Positions 28,393 to 37,124 of a stretch of DNA of 64,000 nucleotides are shown here, one piece after another. Source of the stretch: Lewinellaceae bacterium (lineage in GTDB: Bacteria; Bacteroidota; Bacteroidia; Chitinophagales; Saprospiraceae); the NCBI GenBank assembly GCA_020636275.1, contig JACJYD010000007.1:1-64000 (forward strand), written 5' to 3'. The notes beneath the pieces are model-generated. The model had not been told where the DNA came from and searched no databases. It saw nothing but the letters and a program-made list of their open reading frames with translations. The position numbers were made by a program, and so were the translations under genes. Each line of letters begins with the position of its first letter. The first letter of the stretch is position 1.

Positions 28393-30993
28393 TTACTGTA
28401 CCCGAAACCGGAGGCTGCTGATACTTCCCGTCTGGGGAAGCACCTGTATGAGATAGCTGCCGGCCTGGACCGGCGTTTGGAAATATTGGATCGTCAACCC
28501 TTTTGTCACCTCGATCACTTGTTGGGAAAGCAGCCGGCTCCGGTCGTTGTAGATCTTGAAATGGACCGTCTGGGCTTCCGGGCTTTCGATGGTAACCGGC
28601 TCGTAGAGCCCGGGAGTCAGCAATTCGCCCTGCAGTTTGGCGGAAAAAACGGAAGGCACATTTTCGTAGGGAATTTCAAACTGGAATTTATAGGTGCAGC
28701 CTTCTGCATCGCCGATGTTGACCTCATACCTTCCCGGGGTGGCTCTCGCAAGGCGGTACCCCTTTAATCCGCTATTCCACTCATAGGTTTGAGGCCCCGG
28801 ACTGCCGATCAGGTCGCGGAGCACGACTTCTCCATCGTTGGCAAAAGGGCCGGACGCCGGGGCCACCGAGTAGTTGAGGTAGATATCCTGCCGGGCCTCG
28901 ATAATGAATTCTTCCTCCCGGGTACATTTGTGTTGATCCGTTACCGTAACCCGGTAGGTGCCTTCGCTCAACTGGCCGATCCAGGGGGTGATGGCTCCGT
29001 TGCTCCATTCGTAGCGGTAGGGGGGCGTACCTCCGCTCACTTTAAAAGAAATGGCCCCGTCGTTGAAGCCGGGACAACTGATCTGTCGGATGTTGTGACT
29101 ATGCAGCAGCAATTCCTTCGGGCCGGTAATTTCCAGCGAGTCGGAATTCAGGGGGCAGGCGGTGGCGTCGTAAACCGTGACGGCGTATTTGCCGGGGCGC
29201 AATCCGTAGAGAGAGGGCGCATTTCCTCCAGTGCTCCATTCGTAGCGATAGGGGGGCACTCCTCCTTCCACTTTCACAGAGGCCGCGCCGTCTTCTGCCC
29301 CGTAGCAACTCAGGGGCCGGGTGGTTATTTCGGAAAAGGACATATTGCTCTCTCCTTCGATCCGGAGGCTGCCCATGGTGAAAAAAACGTTGGCGGTGCT
29401 CAGGTTGTCGCGGAGCACTTGTACAGGGGTGGGGTCGTCTACAAAACGCAGGGACGTGGATCGCGACTGTTTGCCGAAAACCCGGAAGTGGAAGGTGCAG
29501 ACCTTCTCGCCGTCGTGCAATTTGATCGTATTGGGCCGCTCGGGCGTGTACCAGGCGATGGTCAGTTTTCCCTCCGGGGTCAGAGCAGTGCCGAAATCAT
29601 CCTCATCGAGGTAGGGGAGGTTGAAATTTTCAACGCCGTCGAAGGTCATGACCTCTGGATCCCATTTCAGGGTAAATTGAAAGCCGCGGATACCGACGAA
29701 ATCGGAGACGATCAGGTCGTAGGTGATTCGTTCGCCACCCCCGCAGCTACTTTGGTCGGCTAAGGAAAAAGAGGGGTCCAGGATAGAGGGCGGCTCGTTG
29801 GGGAAATCCTGTTCGCGCCAGAAATTCCCGGTTTTGATCGCTTTGAAGTCGACACCCGTCACATTTTGCGACAAGGTCGGGATCTGGATCGAACCCTCCG
29901 GAAGCCGGGAGGTTCGCCGGGAACTGGATTCGGGCGGGGTGAAGGTGGCCGGCACAAATTGCCAGGAAGTTCCCTCCGGAAAAGCGGTCCGCTCTCCCAG
30001 AATGAGTTCCTGGAGAAAGGTCAGGTCCTTCTCATCTACCACGCCCGACTGGTCGGCATCGGCAGCGATCTGTTGCCAGGCCGTATCCCATTTTTTCTTT
30101 TGCGTCAGTTGCTGGGACAGGCCGATCAGGTCCAACACCGTGACCATCCGGGTGGGGCGGTCCTGGGAAAAAGGGGTGACGCTATAGGTTTTTCCGCCCT
30201 GCAGGTTGGCGACGGTATATTCCCCTTCCGTTGTAGTCCGGATGGCGGCGCCTTCGACCTGGGAGCGCACGTAAACATCTTCGATGGGGTCGCCGCTGGG
30301 GCTGGTGATCTTCCCGGAGATGGAGAATTGCTGGCCTTCCAGTGGAATGTAAAACCCGCCGCTTCCGCTGCTGGAGAGGTCATTCAACTCAAATTCGGCA
30401 TAGTAAAACCCTCCCCACTGGCCGAGTGTGGCCGTTTTCCCGGTTTCGAACTGGTGCAGGGTAGAGGCGCCGTTGCGGGTCCGGATGGCAAAGGGGTGCA
30501 AGGAACCGCCTTCGTGGGCGTAAAACTGGATCGCTTCCAGGCGTTCCAGTTGATGGCCGGTGCGCTGCAGGCCCGCCTTGAGGTCGTTGATATCTTGTTC
30601 GTTAAAATAGAAACGGATGCGCACGGGCTGGTAGATGGGCGCCGCTCCTTGGATGCGCCAGTACCGGTTGAAGGTCAGCCAAAATGCATTGTTGATATAG
30701 TCGGCGCCGGAGAGGTCATTGGCGCCTTTGCCGTAGTTGTTGAGCAGGCCGGAACTTATGCTCAGCAATTCGTCCAGCTCGCCGATGGATTGGCCATTTT
30801 TGTGGATGGACAGAATGAGTTTGTTCTGTTTCGATTCGAAGTAGTGGGTCCAGCCTGTTTCATCGGTTTGGGCCACATCGGCCTTCAGGAGTTTTCCGGG
30901 TGCATCGAGCAAGGTCCACTCTTCATTTTGTGCAGCCAGGTGAATGGAGCAGGAAAAAAAGAGGGATACTATAATCCAGAGCGCATTTTTCAT
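28393..30993 (-). CDS. Large secreted protein with dockerin-like, cohesin-like and SprB repeats, T9SS-type tail
   Basis: 866 aa from the Met at 30993, which starts a signal peptide (MKNALWIIVSLFF). Domains in order: an N-terminal beta-rich region (about 20-220), a carboxypeptidase-regulatory-like domain (ISGKITSPSGDPIEDVYV), a dockerin-like Ca-binding segment (DADQSGVVDEKDLTFLQ), a cohesin-like domain (YDLIVSDFVGIRGFQFTLKW), two clear SprB repeats (SCYGAEDGAASV..., SCPGFNDGAISF..., each with GG.PPYRYEWS) and a weaker third, then a C-terminal domain of T9SS type A appearance (SYLIQVLPQ). SprB repeats occur in gliding adhesins. A surface adhesin or matrix role is inferred. Confidence 0.8.
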   Translation of the reverse strand: MKNALWIIVSLFFSCSIHLAAQNEEWTLLDAPGKLLKADVAQTDETGWTHYFESKQNKLILSIHKNGQSIGELDELLSISSGLLNNYGKGANDLSGADYINNAFWLTFNRYWRIQGAAPIYQPVRIRFYFNEQDINDLKAGLQRTGHQLERLEAIQFYAHEGGSLHPFAIRTRNGASTLHQFETGKTATLGQWGGFYYAEFELNDLSSSGSGGFYIPLEGQQFSISGKITSPSGDPIEDVYVRSQVEGAAIRTTTEGEYTVANLQGGKTYSVTPFSQDRPTRMVTVLDLIGLSQQLTQKKKWDTAWQQIAADADQSGVVDEKDLTFLQELILGERTAFPEGTSWQFVPATFTPPESSSRRTSRLPEGSIQIPTLSQNVTGVDFKAIKTGNFWREQDFPNEPPSILDPSFSLADQSSCGGGERITYDLIVSDFVGIRGFQFTLKWDPEVMTFDGVENFNLPYLDEDDFGTALTPEGKLTIAWYTPERPNTIKLHDGEKVCTFHFRVFGKQSRSTSLRFVDDPTPVQVLRDNLSTANVFFTMGSLRIEGESNMSFSEITTRPLSCYGAEDGAASVKVEGGVPPYRYEWSTGGNAPSLYGLRPGKYAVTVYDATACPLNSDSLEITGPKELLLHSHNIRQISCPGFNDGAISFKVSGGTPPYRYEWSNGAITPWIGQLSEGTYRVTVTDQHKCTREEEFIIEARQDIYLNYSVAPASGPFANDGEVVLRDLIGSPGPQTYEWNSGLKGYRLARATPGRYEVNIGDAEGCTYKFQFEIPYENVPSVFSAKLQGELLTPGLYEPVTIESPEAQTVHFKIYNDRSRLLSQQVIEVTKGLTIQYFQTPVQAGSYLIQVLPQTGSISSLRFRVQ

Positions 30994-31145
30994 ATCCGAG
31001 CAAGAAGATTGGAGGTGTTTCGGTATTTCGGGTATTCGGAATGGCATTGCCGGGAGCGAACCCCGATAATGTATTACAAATTTCACAAATTTTCCCACAA
31101 AGTAAGCAACAGATTGGGGACTCCTTGGCAGAGTCTTCGGTTCCA

Positions 31146-32477
31146 CTACTTTTCGCGGGAGTGTTTGATCCGAACCTTTGACAGTAAGACGAGTCCAATG
31201 ACAAAAAACAGGATCAGGGCCAGGACGCTGTTTCGCATTCCGCCGGTGATCTGTTCGATGATGCCGAAACTGAAGGTACCCAGGACGATAGCCGATTTTT
31301 CGAGAATGTCGTAAAAACTGAAGAATGAGGCGGTGTCCTCCGTACCTACCGGCAACAACTTGGAGTAGGTAGAACGGGAAAGGGACTGGATGCCGCCCAT
31401 GACCGTACCGACTGCGGCTGCGATGAAATAGAACTGGGTGGCATTTTCCACAAAGTAGGCCAGCACGCAGATACAAACCCAGATGCACAGCATGGTGATG
31501 AGCGCGAATTTATTTCCCCTTTTTTCCGAAAGGCGGGCAAATAACATGGCTCCGAGTATCGCAACCAATTGCAGCAGCAGAATGATGATAATGAGCTGGC
31601 TGGTTGCAAAATGCAGTTCTTTCTCGGCAAAGGTGGCCGCCAGGAAAAGCACGGTCTGCACCCCTGCGCTGTAGAAAAAGAAAGCGGACAGAAAGCCCAG
31701 GATATTCGCTTCGGAGCGCACCACCAACCAGGTTTTTCGCAGTTCTTTGAACCCCTTCGTCAGCAATTTCCGGATCGGCTGGCCCGGATGGTCGGCCGGT
31801 AAACCCCGGAAAGGGATCTGGGCAAAACCAAACCACCAAAGTCCCACCGTTACAAAGGCAAGGCGGATCGGGAGCGTACCTTCTCCCGGCAGACCGAAAG
31901 CTGTGGGGTAGGTAATGACCAGGAGGTTGAAGATCAGCAGGATGACGCTTCCAATATAGCCGTAGGAAAAGCCCTTGGCACTGACCCGGTCGTACTGGTC
32001 TTCCGAAGCGATCTCCGGCAGGAAGGCGTTATAAAAAACCAATGCCCCGGCAAAACCGATCGTCGCGACCATAAAGGAACCTGTGCCCAGGATCAGCTGC
32101 CCGATGGGTTGTACGGCCTGGTGTAATCCCGTATCCCCTTTGAAAAAGAACATCGAAATGCAGGCTAATGAGCCCATGGTGGTAAAAAAGCGCATGAACC
32201 CCTTTTTCTTTCCCCCGTAATCGGCAATCCCGCTGAGGAAGGGCGAAAGCGTCGCGATCAGGAGGTAGGCCGCAGAAATGGAAAAGGCATAGAGCCCGCT
32301 ATTGGAAATGGATACCGAACCGATTGAGATCTGTTCGCTGGTGACCTGGGTATAATACGCCGGGAAAATAGCTACGCTGATCACCAGCGCATAGGAAGAA
32401 TTGGCCCAATCGAAAAAGGCCCAGGCTCTGATCGTACGCGGGTTGTTGAGTGTGGTGACGGGGGTGGACATGGACAT
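31146..32477 (-). CDS. MFS transporter, UMF1 family
   Basis: 443 aa with about twelve hydrophobic segments. The N-terminal RAWAFFDWANSSYALVI is the hallmark of the UMF1 family, related to Atg22-type vacuolar amino-acid effluxers. The central loop holds a conserved KKKGFMRFF stretch. Substrate is unknown. A second Met two codons later is an alternative start. It is transcribed towards the SprB-repeat protein gene, 152 nt away, and divergent from the S9 peptidase gene. Confidence 0.9.
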   Translation of the reverse strand: MSMSTPVTTLNNPRTIRAWAFFDWANSSYALVISVAIFPAYYTQVTSEQISIGSVSISNSGLYAFSISAAYLLIATLSPFLSGIADYGGKKKGFMRFFTTMGSLACISMFFFKGDTGLHQAVQPIGQLILGTGSFMVATIGFAGALVFYNAFLPEIASEDQYDRVSAKGFSYGYIGSVILLIFNLLVITYPTAFGLPGEGTLPIRLAFVTVGLWWFGFAQIPFRGLPADHPGQPIRKLLTKGFKELRKTWLVVRSEANILGFLSAFFFYSAGVQTVLFLAATFAEKELHFATSQLIIIILLLQLVAILGAMLFARLSEKRGNKFALITMLCIWVCICVLAYFVENATQFYFIAAAVGTVMGGIQSLSRSTYSKLLPVGTEDTASFFSFYDILEKSAIVLGTFSFGIIEQITGGMRNSVLALILFFVIGLVLLSKVRIKHSREK

Positions 32478-32526
32478 TTTTCACTGCATTAGCAGGTTAT
32501 GAAAATTTGTATCGGCTGAGTGTCAG

Positions 32527-32553
32527 TTGATTAATTCAAAATACCGACCTTTG
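32527..32553 (+). promoter_or_regulatory. Candidate promoter of the S9 peptidase gene
   Basis: TTG (32527-32529) is followed by GACCTTTG (32546-32553), one mismatch from TAnnTTTG, with a short 16-nt spacer. Weak evidence. Confidence 0.3.
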
Positions 32554-32617
32554 GCCTTCACCGGTACGACTTTGTCGGCCGGTCACTCACTCCAAAGCTA
32601 CTAAAAAGATCATTCGG

Positions 32618-34984
32618 ATGCGCAAAACTACACTATTCGCTCTCCTGGTATTGTCTTTACCGGCATGGGGGCAACCACTGCAAAATGCATCGACCCTTAA
32701 TATCGAAACCATCATGCAAGGCGAGCGTTTTGTCGGGTTTCTTCCGGAAAATCCGTTCTGGGCCGAAGATGGCAAGTTCATTTACTTCTCCTGGAACCCC
32801 GGCCAGGATACGCTCCGCAGCCTCTATAAGGTATCCGCCCGGGGCGGGGCGCCCCAAATGGTGTCGGCCGAAGAGCAACGAGGTCTTTCTTCGAGAGGTG
32901 TGTACACCAGGGATCGTTCCCGGAAGGTTTTCGAAAAAAACGGAGACCTCTTTTTATTGGATATTCCCCACAATCAGCTCCTTACGGTTACCGCCACCCT
33001 GGAGGACGAACACCGCCCCCTGTTCAGCGGCGATGAGCAATCGGTCGTCTATCAACGAGGGGTCAACCTCTTCGCCTGGAACTGCACCGACGGGTCGACG
33101 GTTCAGCTGACCCCCTTTCAGCACGGGAGCCCGGTGACCGAAGCTCCCCAGTTGGCGTATGAGGAATGGTTGGAAAAAGATCAGTTGGAATTGTTTGAAG
33201 TGCTGCGCGAACGAAAAGCGGAAGAGGGTGCACGTCAGCGCCAGCGGGAAACCCTGGAACCCAAACTGCCCAAAACAATTTATCTGGAAAGCCGCTCCCT
33301 GCAAGATTGGAAGATCAGCCCCGACCTGCGCTATGTGGTATACCAGCTCCAAACGAATGGGACCGGCGGATCGACCAAAGTGCCCGCTTATGTCTCCGAA
33401 TCGGGGTTTGTCGAATACTCCAGTGCCCGCCCCAAAGTGGGCTCACCTCAACGGAAACTTCAAACCTTTATCTACGACCGCGCGCGCGACACTTCCTATG
33501 CCCTTCATCTCGACAGCCTTCCGGGCATGTTCGACAAGCCGGCATTTTTGAAAGCGTATGAAACGGATACTGCCCCCGGCGATAGCCTTTATCATGCACC
33601 CCGGGCGACCGTGGTGCACGGCCCCTATTTTTCGGAAGACGGGAAAGCCGTGGCCGAAGTAAAAGCCCTCGATAATAAAGATCGCTGGATCGTTCTGGTC
33701 GATCTTGCAGACGGATCCGTCCGGTCGCTCGAGCGCCAGCACGACGATGCCTGGATCGGAGGGCCCGGCATTTCCGGCTGGAATTTTGCCGGTGGAAAAC
33801 TGGGCTGGGTAGACGATCAGACCCTATTTTTTCAATCGGAGGAAACGGGCTACTCCCACCTGTATGTGCTGAATGTGGATACGGGAAAAAAGACCGCCCT
33901 GACCTCCGGGGCTTTTGAGATCATCGAAGCGGACCTCTCACAGGACAAGCAGACCTTTTTCATCACTTCGAACAAGGAAAGCCCGCACGAGCGCCATTTT
34001 TACCGCATGCCCGTCAAAGGAGGGCGGATGGAACGACTCACCATGGAGCCCGGGTCCCACCAGGTCGTTCTTTCTCCCGATGAAAAAAGCATGGCCGTGC
34101 TCTATTCCTACAGCAACAAACCCTGGGAACTCTATGTCAAGGAAACGGCATTTAACAGTCCCATGCGGCAACTAACGGCGTCCACTACCGAAGCTTTCCG
34201 GGCCTATTCCTGGCGCGATCCCGAGATCGTCTACTTCACGGCGCGCGACGGCGTCAAGGTGCCTGCCCGGATCTACCGGCCGGAAAATGCCCAGGCCGGC
34301 GGCCCGGCGATCCTCTTTGTACACGGGGCCGGTTACCTGCAAAACGTACATCGTTGGTGGAGCAGTTATTACCGGGAGTATATGTTTCACAACCTTCTGG
34401 CCGACAATGGCTATACCGTGCTCGATATCGACTACCGGGCCAGCGAGGGCTACGGCCGCGACTGGCGTACCGCCATTTACCGGCACATGGGGGGCAAGGA
34501 CCTGGAAGACCAGATCGACGGCGCGGATTACCTGGTGAAGGAATGGGGCATAGACCCCGCCCGCATTGGGATCTACGGTGGTTCCTACGGCGGGTTCATC
34601 ACCCTGATGGCCTTGTTCACCTCTCCGGGTACCTTCCAATGCGGCGCTGCGCTGCGCTCGGTGACCGATTGGGCGCATTACAATCACCCCTACACCTCCA
34701 ACATACTCAATACTCCTGTGGAAGACAGCATCGCCTTCCGGCAGAGCTCCCCGATCTATTTTGCCGAAGGCTTACAAGACCGCCTGCTCATCCTGCACGG
34801 GATGGTCGACGACAATGTGCAATTTCAGGATGTGGTGCGGCTGGCTCAGCGCTTGATCGAATTGGGGAAGGACAATTGGGAGTTCGCCGTCTTTCCGGTA
34901 GAGTCTCACGGCTTCGTAGAACCGAGCAGTTGGGCCGATGAATACAAACGGATTTACCGGTTGATGGAGGAAACATTGAAATAA
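32618..34984 (+). CDS. Prolyl oligopeptidase family serine peptidase (S9B, DPP IV-like), exported
   Basis: 788 aa. An N-terminal signal peptide (cleavage near PAWGQ) is followed by a DPP IV-type beta-propeller and a C-terminal alpha/beta-hydrolase domain. The catalytic triad is visible: S656 in GGSYGGF, D731 in GMVDDNVQF and H764 in ESHGF. It should release dipeptides (typically X-Pro) from peptides in the periplasm or at the surface and complements the M49 and M36 peptidases in this window. The gene is followed by a repeat element. Confidence 0.93.
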   Translation: MRKTTLFALLVLSLPAWGQPLQNASTLNIETIMQGERFVGFLPENPFWAEDGKFIYFSWNPGQDTLRSLYKVSARGGAPQMVSAEEQRGLSSRGVYTRDRSRKVFEKNGDLFLLDIPHNQLLTVTATLEDEHRPLFSGDEQSVVYQRGVNLFAWNCTDGSTVQLTPFQHGSPVTEAPQLAYEEWLEKDQLELFEVLRERKAEEGARQRQRETLEPKLPKTIYLESRSLQDWKISPDLRYVVYQLQTNGTGGSTKVPAYVSESGFVEYSSARPKVGSPQRKLQTFIYDRARDTSYALHLDSLPGMFDKPAFLKAYETDTAPGDSLYHAPRATVVHGPYFSEDGKAVAEVKALDNKDRWIVLVDLADGSVRSLERQHDDAWIGGPGISGWNFAGGKLGWVDDQTLFFQSEETGYSHLYVLNVDTGKKTALTSGAFEIIEADLSQDKQTFFITSNKESPHERHFYRMPVKGGRMERLTMEPGSHQVVLSPDEKSMAVLYSYSNKPWELYVKETAFNSPMRQLTASTTEAFRAYSWRDPEIVYFTARDGVKVPARIYRPENAQAGGPAILFVHGAGYLQNVHRWWSSYYREYMFHNLLADNGYTVLDIDYRASEGYGRDWRTAIYRHMGGKDLEDQIDGADYLVKEWGIDPARIGIYGGSYGGFITLMALFTSPGTFQCGAALRSVTDWAHYNHPYTSNILNTPVEDSIAFRQSSPIYFAEGLQDRLLILHGMVDDNVQFQDVVRLAQRLIELGKDNWEFAVFPVESHGFVEPSSWADEYKRIYRLMEETLK

Positions 34985-34987
34985 TAC

Positions 34988-35115
34988 AGGGGTTACGCTT
35001 TTTTAAAGAGGACTTACGCACAGGCGTGAAAAAAAACTTTAAAAATCTTTGAATACGCGTTATGCGTAACTCCTGTAAAAGATCAATTTTTTTATCGCAC
35101 ATGTGCGTAAGCCCT
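34988..35115. repeat. Nested TTACGC-ended inverted-repeat element (copy A)
   Basis: Two nested inverted pairs share one end motif: AGGGGTTACGC (34988-34998) with GCGTAACTCCTGT (35064-35076), and AGGACTTACGCACA (35009-35022) with TGTGCGTAAGCCCT (35102-35115). The segment 35045-35074 recurs at 49331-49360 with 28 of 30 identical bases. It fills the gap between two convergent genes and has no ORF. A MITE or a fragment of one is likely. Confidence 0.65.
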
Positions 35116-35128
35116 AAAAAAAGGCCGG

Positions 35129-36613
35129 TCAATCTTTTTTCTTCTCGACCTGGAACAACACGTAGTCGCGAATGGAACGTGCCTTTCCGATCGGAAGGTA
35201 AGGCAGTTTAATGTCCCCCGAAGCGGTATGCAGCACCAGATTGGCTACTGCGTGATTTTGTTGGTAAGGCGTTTGCTTCAATGAAATACCCTGTGTTTTT
35301 TGCCACCGCAGGTAGGTGGTGGTTCGGGTAAAAAAGCCCTCCTGCACCTGAAGTCCTTCCGGGTGGAGTCCGACAAAGAAGGTGCGGAAAAGCCTGCGCT
35401 GCCAGAAAAAGGCGCAGGGTCCCCAGAGCAGGAAGATGGGCAGGAATTGATATTCGCGGAGCAACAGGCTCAGTCCGATCCCTCCGATAGCCGGAAAGAT
35501 GCCCAGGAACAGGAACCGCCGCGAGAAGAAATGCGGCGAAAGCTCATGCCATTCCCAATCTCCTTCATGGGTGGCCTCGGGAAAATAAACCCGTTGTACC
35601 GTTTCCAACTGTGGCCAGTAACAGCCCGGCACCTGAATGGTCTTTTGCTTGTTCAATGCATAGCCGGCGGCCTGGTACAGGCGAAGGGAAAACATGCCCA
35701 GCCACCGCTGTATGGGGTGGGCTGTCCAGCGGATAAACTGGATCTTTCGAAAATTGGCCGATTGTTCCCGTTTGGCGAACAAGCCTGCCTCGACATGGAA
35801 GCCTTGTCCTGTCTGGATAAATTGCAGGTCATAGTTCCGGATCGCGGTCAGGATGAGCGTGCCGAAAAAGGAAAGGATCAACAGGATCACTACGAAAGCG
35901 AGGGTGAGCCACCACAGCGCATCAAAATAACCGCCCACTGTTTTTTCCCAATCCTTATAAACTGCCTCTCCCAGTACCGACTCGAGATCGTCGAGAAATC
36001 CCAGCCCTACCGCTGTGAGAATACCGGCAGTACGCAGGTGGTTCTGGCTGATACCGATCTTGAAGAGGTCGAAAACGCCGAGTTGGAGCAATACCTTTCG
36101 CTGGATACTCGTCGGTTCTTCCAGGGCGCCGGGAATCTCTTCCGCGCGTTGTCGCAGCAAAAAATCCCGCAGGGCGTGGGCCTGTTTATGCTGGATGGCG
36201 TGTAGCGAAAACTCGGAACCCTTGGAGCCGGCCGTATCGATCTCCACGCTGACAGTGTTGAACAGGCGATGGAGAAAGGTCTGCTGAAAGGAGATCGTCT
36301 GGATCCGGTCGAGTGGAACGCTCAACCGGGTGCGGCGCAGCCAGCCTGTTTCCAGGATCAACTCTCCTTCGGAGACGTAATAGACGGAATAGAAGTAGGA
36401 GAAAATAGAATTGACGGTGGAGAGGAATGCCAGGATCACCCCTAACCAGATCAGTCCGAAGAGCGTGGCGCGCTTGGGCTGGATAAAAAAGACGAGCAGT
36501 ACGGGCCAAAATTGGCGAAAGAGGAAGCGGAACAGGCGAAAAAGGATGAGCAGGATAGCCACCGGAGATTGCCTGTTCGGCAGGGAGAAATCGATCTCGT
36601 CAGGATGCGTCAT
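35129..36613 (-). CDS. PH domain-containing membrane protein (YdbT-like)
   Basis: 494 aa with several membrane segments (about 15-55, 160-210 and 370-410) separated by bacterial PH-like domains (bPH2), matching the YdbT type. In Bacillus, YdbS/YdbT proteins are linked to envelope stress; the function here is unknown. The start at 36613 overlaps the end of the upstream YdbS-like gene by 14 nt, so the pair is coupled. Confidence 0.87.
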   Translation of the reverse strand: MTHPDEIDFSLPNRQSPVAILLILFRLFRFLFRQFWPVLLVFFIQPKRATLFGLIWLGVILAFLSTVNSIFSYFYSVYYVSEGELILETGWLRRTRLSVPLDRIQTISFQQTFLHRLFNTVSVEIDTAGSKGSEFSLHAIQHKQAHALRDFLLRQRAEEIPGALEEPTSIQRKVLLQLGVFDLFKIGISQNHLRTAGILTAVGLGFLDDLESVLGEAVYKDWEKTVGGYFDALWWLTLAFVVILLILSFFGTLILTAIRNYDLQFIQTGQGFHVEAGLFAKREQSANFRKIQFIRWTAHPIQRWLGMFSLRLYQAAGYALNKQKTIQVPGCYWPQLETVQRVYFPEATHEGDWEWHELSPHFFSRRFLFLGIFPAIGGIGLSLLLREYQFLPIFLLWGPCAFFWQRRLFRTFFVGLHPEGLQVQEGFFTRTTTYLRWQKTQGISLKQTPYQQNHAVANLVLHTASGDIKLPYLPIGKARSIRDYVLFQVEKKKD

Positions 36614-37124
36614 CCACCTCCACTTTGTGTACGATGAAGGACTCAATGCGCCGGGCCTCATCCAGTTCGATACCCGAAATGTTCAGGTCGCTGCTGCTTC
36701 CTCCGGCAGTATATATCCGTATGGTGCTCAGTCCGAATTGCTTGGCGATGGGGCCCTGGGTGATCTCCACATGTTGCACGCGGGCGTAGGGCACGGTGGT
36801 CTGGCTCCGCCACCAATAGCCGTGTTGGTGTATGATGTCGCGCTGGCGAAGCGCATAACCTTCCACCTCGTATTGTTTGAGGATCAGCCAGCGCAAAAAA
36901 TAACCCAGTCCGAAACCAGTGGCCAGAATGATCAGTATCCACAACCACCACCAGGCGGAAAACACGGGGGGAAGGGTGCTGAGCAGGAGCAGGAATGCGA
37001 TGGAAAACAAAAGACCATTGCCCCAATACCGCTCTTTCAGCGCAGCGGGCGCCAAGGATTGGAAGGACACGACCTCTACCTGCGGCAGATCGGGAACGGG
37101 GATTTGTTGGTTTTCGAAGATCAT
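36600..37124 (-). CDS. PH domain-containing membrane protein (YdbS-like)
   Basis: 174 aa. Two membrane segments (about 35-55 and 60-80) precede a single bacterial PH domain with the typical RQRDIIHQHGYWWRSQTTVP and VQHVEITQGP strands. It is the small partner of the following YdbT-like protein and starts inside the last codons of mfd (4-nt overlap), so it belongs to the fadD-mfd transcript. Confidence 0.88.
   Translation of the reverse strand: MIFENQQIPVPDLPQVEVVSFQSLAPAALKERYWGNGLLFSIAFLLLLSTLPPVFSAWWWLWILIILATGFGLGYFLRWLILKQYEVEGYALRQRDIIHQHGYWWRSQTTVPYARVQHVEITQGPIAKQFGLSTIRIYTAGGSSSDLNISGIELDEARRIESFIVHKVEVDDAS

Noticed and set aside
30994..31488. N-terminal extension of the SprB-repeat protein frame
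   Set aside because: The extra codons overlap the UMF1 gene and precede a clear signal peptide at 30993, so they are not translated as part of the protein.
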